A DNA stretch of 64,000 nucleotides from Chamaelirium japonicum (lineage: Eukaryota; Streptophyta; Magnoliopsida; Liliales; Melanthiaceae): positions 48,559,955-48,623,954 of the forward strand of contig OX393550.1 of NCBI GenBank assembly GCA_947650365.1. Direction: 5' to 3'. Each line of letters begins with the position of its first letter. Position 1 is the first letter of the stretch. This document shows positions 10,060 through 64,000 of the stretch, piece by piece. The notes under the pieces were generated by a model, which worked only from the letters and a program-made list of their open reading frames with translations, was not told where the DNA came from and ran no database searches. Position numbers and translations under genes: made by a program.

Positions 10060-10965
10060 TGTTATCAGAACTGGACCGGACCGGATGGTCGGACCGGTGA
10101 ACCGGTGACCCAGACCCTCGGCCGGTTTGGTTGATAGATCGGATCGGAAATACTAAAGAACCGGTAAAACCCGAGTGAACCGGCCGGTTGTGTGTAAACC
10201 CGTGTAACCCGGCCCGGTTAAATCTTAAAAACTGGCCCAGCCCATCTGCACCCACGATCACCTCGACCGCCTCCATCTTCTCTTTCTCTCACAGCTCACT
10301 TTCTCTCTCCCTCTCTCTCTCTCTCTCACTCTCACCTGCACCCCATCCCGACCACGAGCCAACCCCGCCTTCTTCCCGACCTCCGGCCAACCTCCATCAC
10401 CACCCTTCCACCTCCTTCACCTTCCCCTCCTCCAGTGAACCCGAACCCATCAACCCACCTAGAACCCCACCTGCACTCTTACTCCCTCTCTCCAACCTCC
10501 TCTCTCTCTCTCTCTCTCCTGCATCCTCTTTCTCTCTCTGCAGGATTCTCTGTTTTCCTCTCTCTACACCCTCTTTCTCTCTCTACTGGATTCTCTCTCT
10601 TCCTCTCTCTCTCTCTCTCTCTTTCTCTCTTTCATGCACTCTTTCTCTCTAACCCCATCTCTTTCTCTCTCAACAAATTCCTCTCTCTCTCCTTTACCAG
10701 GGGGACACCTCACCTGCACAGGCTGCACTCACTTCTCTCTCTACCAACTCTCTCACTGATCGAGTTCGATCAGTGAGAGAGTTGGGAGCGAGAGAAGTGA
10801 GTGCAGCCAGCTGCATGATCTCAACCGTTAGATCTATTTTTAATATTAATATATATTATTTATTTATTTAAATATATCACCGGATCAACTGGTTGACACG
10901 ACGGTTGAACCAGAGACCTGTGACCCGGGCCCTAGACCAATGTTCGGTCCGGGTCTGATAACATT
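10060..10965. mobile_element. Non-autonomous DNA element with GTTATCAGA ends
   Basis: Left end AGTGTTATCAGAACTGGACC and right end, reversed, AATGTTATCAGACCCGGACC, with many ACCGG blocks near both ends. About 900 bp in total. The interior is a CT-rich tract (10280-10720) that yields only Ser-Leu shadow frames, plus the palindrome at 10721-10808. A hAT-like origin is possible; no 8-bp duplication was found. Confidence 0.55.
10721..10808. repeat. Nearly perfect 88-bp hairpin
   Basis: Two 43-bp arms (10721-10763 and 10766-10808) around a 2-base loop pair with only two mismatches. The tip is ATCGA-GT-TCGAT. It lies within a CT-rich tract. Confidence 0.85.
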
Positions 10966-11949
10966 GGTGTTACCCCATTCCGTCTTCGAGCTGTCTGGTG
11001 GGCGTTAGAACAGGTTGAGCTAGCAATATACGGGATGAGGTGTCATCAACTTCGCTGAGGTGGCATAAGCATTGGCTAGACATACACAAAATACCTTTTA
11101 GCATAATTTGGCTTACACCCCTACTCATAAAGAGAGTAATCATGATCGTTGATTTATTTACTACCTATATTAGGTTTAATCAAACGGCTAAGATTATTTT
11201 TCCTAAAATTGGGGATGAACTCAATTTGGGGATGAAATCACTTTTGGACATGATCCATTGGAACAAAGTCAATTCCTTAGAACAACATAGCAAATCTGGT
11301 TCAAATTTGAGTGGAAATTAAATCTGATAAATGATTCACATGGCTGAGATCAAGAATTGAAGCAAAATGTGGATTAATTGGAGTTGAACTCAATTTTGGG
11401 GGGGAACTTAGCCCTAATTTTAAGAGAAAAAAAACTCAGTAAAATGAACAATAACCCACTGAATAAATAAGATCAAGGTGGAGAAAATGGTAACCATGGG
11501 TAAAAATAGCACATACCCATCATAATTTAGAAAATCAGCGGCTCTTGCGAGTCACGAAGAAAGCAAAACAATAATAATAATAATAAGACATTGCATCTTT
11601 TCACAATCAACTCTTCTTAAATTAACCACTAGTCCACTGAGGTGTGATCTAGGTGACTCAGGTGTTTGGACGAGATTCACACACATGAAATCTAAAGTGC
11701 ACCATACACACCATAGTAAGTTCACAATCAGTTACTTGAATGGATATCTAGTTTGCAAGATTGTAACATCCTGATCATTTCGACCATTTGGGTATGTGAC
11801 TCTAAACTAAGAGTATTGTTGGTGTGCTTGGAGTACACTGAACAAAATCAAGATAGTAGATAGAGTCTAATAAGTTGTCACTAAGACCATAGCCACTCTT
11901 ATACTAGTTGATTAAACCCTAATTCCTAAGATGTTTTGTGGACTCTAGG
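10966..11949. other. Intergenic, no gene recognised
   Basis: AT-rich sequence without convincing exons or element ends. Short frames at 11040-11321 have no recognisable motif. Confidence 0.3.
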
Positions 11950-12640
11950 TTTGATGCTCGTCGCTTTGGCATGCCAATTGTGGATGCAAAATTTACCTAA
12001 CGCCCAATAGTGGGATCCATCAGCCCTACCTGGGGCCCACAAAGACGATAGTGGGACCCGCCAACCCTGCTTAGGGCCCACGAAGATGATATTGGGATCC
12101 GCCAGTCCTACTTGGGGCCCACGAAGACGACAGTGGGACCCGCCAGTCCTACCTAGGGTCCATGGAGACTGTCCAGGGTCTGGTAAATCACTCCAGATAT
12201 TTATTAAAGCCTTAGATATCCCTAAAACTCTATAATTAGCAGACCATGTAAATAAACCAGACCGGAATTTATTATTCCCAACTCTACTTTCTGTTTTACA
12301 GAGATCATCGAGCCTTTTGGTAATCAGACTCTAGTCAAGCCTATTCCACCCTCTATCTACTTATATAAGCACTCCTCGGCCTGTCGAGAGTAGCTCTACT
12401 TTTTTATAGTTAATGGATTCAAAGGTTGTGTCTTTCCGCACGAAGACGTAGGCTTCGTCCGAACTTCATCACCACATTATGTGTCAACTCCCTCTCCCCC
12501 TTCTTTGCTTTGCCTCTTCACTTCCTATACTCAACATCGTCTGTGCGATAGCTAAGCGTGTGACAACTCATTACTTCACAGTGCACCACACTTAAACTCA
12601 ACCCTTGATCAACTATTGGAGGGAGATCGTATGGCGGCCA
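11950..12640 (+). mobile_element. LTR fossil with GGGACCC minisatellite, copy 1
   Basis: Shares an ordered set of blocks with 19265-20030: a GGGTGCAAAATTT-like start, a GGGACCC(G/C)CCAG(C/T)CCTGC repeat array, a CTGTCGAG block, ATGGATTCAA, CGAACTTC(A/G)TCACCACAT, and a closing GTGTC(A/T)ACT. That order, with a promoter-like TATATAAGCA at 12362, looks like the LTR of one retroelement family. Old and incomplete. Confidence 0.5.
12003..12180 (+). repeat. Minisatellite, unit about 43-45 bp
   Basis: About four units of the form TGGGACCCGCCAGTCCTACT plus GGGGCCCACGAAGACGA. The same unit family recurs at 13310-13510 and 19325-19560. Confidence 0.75.
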
Positions 12641-12881
12641 TAATTTCCCCCCTACACAAATCAGTGAGGCTTATCATTGGTTCAAAACCTAGGTAGATCA
12701 GGTGACTTGCATTGGGCACTTAGGAACGCAAGCATATTGTGGGAGATTCTTTTACCGTGCAAAGTTTTCCACTAACAATCAATTGAATTTGAGTGTGGTG
12801 CCCTGTAGCGTAGACACCGTGGAGCATAGAGAGTAGAGTTGATACAAGAATATGGTGACGAAGTTTGGCTGAAGTGTATGT

Positions 12882-13095
12882 CTCCATGCGGTAAGATGCA
12901 ACCTTGCACTAACTATGAAATGTAAAATAACCCCTCGACAGACCGAGTGTCACTTGAACAAGCAATCAGAAAAAAAAAAAAAAAAGAGAGAGAGAGAGAG
13001 AGAATCTCCATGCGGTAAGATGCAACTTTGCACTAACTATGAAATGTAAAGTAACCCCTCGACAGACCGAGTGTCACTTGAACAAGCAATCAGAA
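12882..13095 (+). repeat. Tandem duplication of about 92 bp with purine spacer
   Basis: CTCCATGCGGTAAGATGCAA through AACAAGCAATCAGAA occurs twice (from 12882 and from 13007), each followed by an A-rich and GA-rich tail. The copies differ by a few bases. Confidence 0.8.
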
Positions 13096-13309
13096 GAAAA
13101 GAAAAAAAAAAAAAAGAGAAGGGGGGCGGGGGGAAGAAGATAGTTCTTCATCTGAGCTTTGAAACTCAAGGACCGAAGAATTTGCTATGTAATGAAACTT
13201 TGGATACAGAATGAGGAATCCATATGGATCTGATGTGAATTTGTTATTTATTGAGGTTTTCAGAGTGACCGGGCCATGGGGTGGTTTTTCGTAGACGAGT
13301 TATCCTGTC

Positions 13310-13515
13310 CAGGGCTGTGGGCCCTAGGCAGGGCCGGGGGGTCCCACTGTCACCGACTCACCGTGTCCCCAGGCAAGGTGGGGGGTTCCACTGTCGCCGT
13401 GGGCCCCATGCAGGGTTGGGGGGTCCCATTATCTACGTGGGCCCAAGGCAAGTCTGGGGTGTCCCACTGTCGCTGTGGGTCGAAGGCAGGGTTGAGGGGA
13501 GGTCCACTGTCATGA
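13310..13515 (-). repeat. GGGACCC-type minisatellite, isolated block
   Basis: About five units of GGGCCC(A/T)AGGCA(G/A)GGT(C/T)GGGG and GTCCCACTGTC, the reverse complement of the repeat at 12003 and 19325. The high-GC frames here are by-products of the repeat. Confidence 0.7.
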
Positions 13516-14560
13516 CTTAGATAGATTTTTCACCCACACATACTGTGGGAATTCCTCACTCCCCGAGGGGAGCTAGGTTTCTCCTCGAGCAACTTTCTAT
13601 GAAAAGCCGATCATTAAGTCTGGCCAAACGATTCTAAAGTAAAAATAATGATCACAAGGATTTGAAAAAGTTGGGACTCAAGTGGGTGGGAAGAATAATC
13701 TATGATCCCATGTAGCTTCATGGGCACTGGAGGAACGAGAGGTTCGATGCAATATAGTGGAGATTAGTACTCATGTAATTTTCCAGTGACTTCGAGCTGT
13801 AGGCGTGGCTTAGTAGTGGTTGTAGCCATGACTAAGTGGAACTTAGTCTAAAAGGGCCATATATCCGTTAGATCCAAAGTCATCGGGATCCCAAATGATT
13901 CCAACTCCTAACCTCTTTATGCAGCCAAACTAACTTAGTCATAGTGCATGTATGATTCCTAGTCATGGGTATCGCCGGAATAACTAAGGACATCTAACAC
14001 AGGTAGGACTAGGAGATATTAGAAGTCAGAGTTTCACTAGGACTTGACGGTTCTTTTTAGTTGCTCTATTTTGTGGGAGTCCCAATGTGGGATCCACATG
14101 GATATGCTAAAGTGCGTCAAACCTCTGTATAATAAGTCGACACATGTTATGTGTGTAGGTACATTTATATATCAGGAGGGTGACTCTATCATCCTCATAT
14201 ATGTGTTGTAAGTGTGCGATTTCGGATATGGAAGGAGATCTTCTTAAGTAAATAATAGCCGACCAATATGGAAACAAGGGGTGGTATTCCCCTCTCATTA
14301 GGAAGCCGGCCACATGAGGAAACCTTTCCTCATGGGGTGGCCGGCTAAATTATTGGGGGGGGGGGGGGGGGGGGCGACCTTATGAGGATAAAGATTCCAT
14401 GGGGTGACCGGCCCATATTTTCTATAGCTCCCTCTCTATTGAGGTCAGCCATATGAGGATCGCTCTTCCTTATGTGGTGGTCGGCCCCTATAGGATTTCT
14501 TGGATGAGAGGCCAACCATATATAAGCCCCCCCTCATCCAATGGAAGCCCTAATTCACAA
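13516..14560. other. Intergenic, probable LTR-derived sequence with a G20 run
   Basis: No gene. A run of about 20 G lies at 14355-14374. The blocks GTGGCCGGC, GGTGACCGGCCC and GGTCGGCCC with GGCC(A/G)(A/C)CCATAT repeat near 14290-14525 as a degenerate tandem motif. Confidence 0.35.

Positions 14561-14562
<2 letters not shown>

Positions 14563-14651
<89 letters not shown>
14563..14651 (+). repeat. (GA)n microsatellite, about 44 units
   Basis: Uninterrupted GAGA. The Arg-Glu and Ser-Leu frames over it are artefacts. Confidence 0.9.
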
Positions 14652-14655
<4 letters not shown>

Positions 14656-15370
14656 TAAGCCAAGGTTGTAAACATGGAGTCAAGGTCTTTTTGGGAGGAG
14701 AAGAATAAGGCATGGTGATGGAGGAAGACTTCCACAAGTCTACCATCGCCAACATGAGAAGAAGAATATGTGTTGCTTTACACGAGATATGAGGTTATTC
14801 TTCACGCTTGTCTTCATTTGGGATTCTCCTCCACAAGAAACAACTTGTGAGGTAAAATTCAAAGTAACCCTCATATTACTATTATTATTAGAAGACATCC
14901 AGTTCATTTTCTAGTTTTTGAGATTGCATCCAACTTGATCAATAGTTATTATTCACACGAATCTCTTCCACTGTGCGCTCTGATTCCATTTGAAACGAAA
15001 CTAGCCTATTTTTAGGTCAAGTTGAACCTGACCTCATAACTTATCTACGCGTACCAATCCACATCCATCCCATGTGCACGGTTCCATTGAATAGTGTTGC
15101 TATTTGCACCCAACAAAATTACTACTACCTACAACTTAACAAAAAAGAAATATTCTGCATTTATGAGGCCTTCTAGGCATATTGATAAAGGGTACCATTG
15201 CCTCCACCACTGGAGTTGCCTACCTCATTGCCATCGGTCATCTGCAACCATCTGTCGCCAGTCTTCCTCCTCCTGGAGATGTGTACGTCGATCCTGATTG
15301 GCATGTCTTCACACACCATGTTGGTTGGAAACAAACTGACAACCATGTCGGTAAGGAATGGTCGACACGT
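14652..15370. other. Intergenic, nothing recognised
   Basis: No exon, RNA gene or element end is supported here. Confidence 0.3.
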
Positions 15371-15612
15371 CTCTATGAAGGAGGAGGAAGAGAGAGACGG
15401 TAGGGGGGGAGGGGGGGGGGGGGGGAGGAGGAGGAAAATGTGTGTGTGTGTGTGTATGTGTGTGGAGGAAGGAGAAGGATGGAAGAAGGAAAGAAGAAGG
15501 AAGGGGATGAGGAGGAGGAAGAAGGGGAGGAGGAGGAGGAGAAGGATAAGGAAAGGTGAAGAAGGGCGGACGTGGCAATAGTAGCAGCGAGGAGGAAGAG
15601 GAGGAGATGGAG
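15371..15612 (+). promoter_or_regulatory. Polypurine tract upstream of the P-loop gene
   Basis: About 240 bases that are almost only A and G on the plus strand (GAAGGAGGAGGAAG, G-runs at 15402-15426, GAGGAGGAGGAG), broken by a short (TG)n at 15440-15462. It lies about 430-670 bases before the ATG at 16039. Mirror-like polypurine DNA can form triplex (H-DNA); a promoter role is inference. Confidence 0.45.
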
Positions 15613-15679
15613 AGAAGGGTTGACGTGACGGCGGTCGGAGTGGGGAGAAGAACACAAAAGTTTCGTGGGGTGCCATATC

Positions 15680-15855
15680 AAAGAGTTCAGATCTTGGATA
15701 TTGTCCAATCGGCCAGCCTTGGTCGGTGGGTCCACACACATCACAACCGCACAATGGCAAGTGACCCGAAAGTGAATCGTACTACAACCGATTGCATGCG
15801 GTTGTGATGTGCACAGGGCCCACTGATCAAGGCCTACCACCTGGCGGAGAATTAG
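15680..15855. mobile_element. Foldback MITE relative of 7525-7700
   Basis: Arms carry CATCACAACCGCA and GCGGTTGTGATG around a centre with GTGAATCGTACTA. The 7525-7700 element has the same centre (GTGAATCGTACTC) and equivalent arms. Confidence 0.5.
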
Positions 15856-16038
15856 GATATCATAACTTTTATATCAAAATGAGGGCCTTGGTAAAAAAAA
15901 AAAAATAGACTGGGGTGCTCCGATGGAATGGGGGGCCCTAGTAATTTTGTAGGTGCAAATAGCAACACCCCCATCTAAACTCCAAACAAGGCCTACGGTT
16001 TCAGAGGAGCAGCACCTGAAAATCGGCGGAGCGCAGCG

Positions 16039-64000
<47,962 letters not shown>

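Noticed and set aside
13276-13520. Gly/Val-rich protein frame
   Set aside because: Generated by the GGGACCC minisatellite; two overlapping frames are equally open.
15173-15840. Long minus-strand frames rich in Ser, Pro and Leu
   Set aside because: Shadows of the polypurine tract on the other strand.

Overview
This window is nuclear DNA from a flowering plant. The evidence is plant-type spliced genes, plant MITEs, Copia and Gypsy fossils, tRNA-derived SINEs, and very long (TA)n and (GA)n microsatellites. GC-rich first exons in a genome with AT-rich, TE-swollen introns fit a monocot or magnoliid better than a compact dicot, but that is inference and the species is unknown.

Three host genes can be read from spliced exons. 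(1) 1119-1550, plus strand: the last three coding exons of SMC6 (ABC signature, Walker B, H-loop, C-terminus). The 5' part lies off the left edge. (2) 3447-4491, minus strand: a complete two-exon P/U-type cyclin, tail-to-tail with SMC6. (3) 16039 to beyond 64000, plus strand: a 2-phosphoglycerate-kinase-like P-loop protein (plant LPA1-homolog family). Twelve exons are legible, encoding about 411 residues, and the 3' end is off the right edge. Its exons total about 1.2 kb but are spread over more than 40 kb. Introns 2, 3, 5, 7, 11 and 12 are between 4 and 17 kb and filled with transposable elements.

1-1118 is an SMC6 intron with foldback repeats. 1551-3446 is intergenic with one MITE. 4492-16038 is intergenic: two related SINEs, MITEs, a solo-LTR-like segment, LTR fragments with a GGGACCC-type minisatellite, and a polypurine tract just upstream of the P-loop gene. 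From 16246 on, nearly all non-exon sequence is introns of the P-loop gene. They hold LTR-retroelement fossils, two hAT-type elements with clean 8-bp duplications, a three-deep nest (Copia fossil, then a non-autonomous LTR element, then a hAT element) in intron 5, a second copy of the same LTR family in intron 7, an RTE-like LINE tail, and a minisatellite of about 60 bp.

The most unusual content is a set of more than a dozen foldback elements, each wedged between long (TA)n tracts, in introns 2, 3, 7 and 11. Outer arms differ between families, but many share the same inner core, so the set looks modular. One member (38052-38630) is a nearly perfect palindrome of about 580 bp with smaller palindromes inside it. 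They resemble in habit the rice 'micron' elements that live in (TA)n, but as a multi-family, modular group they deserve study.
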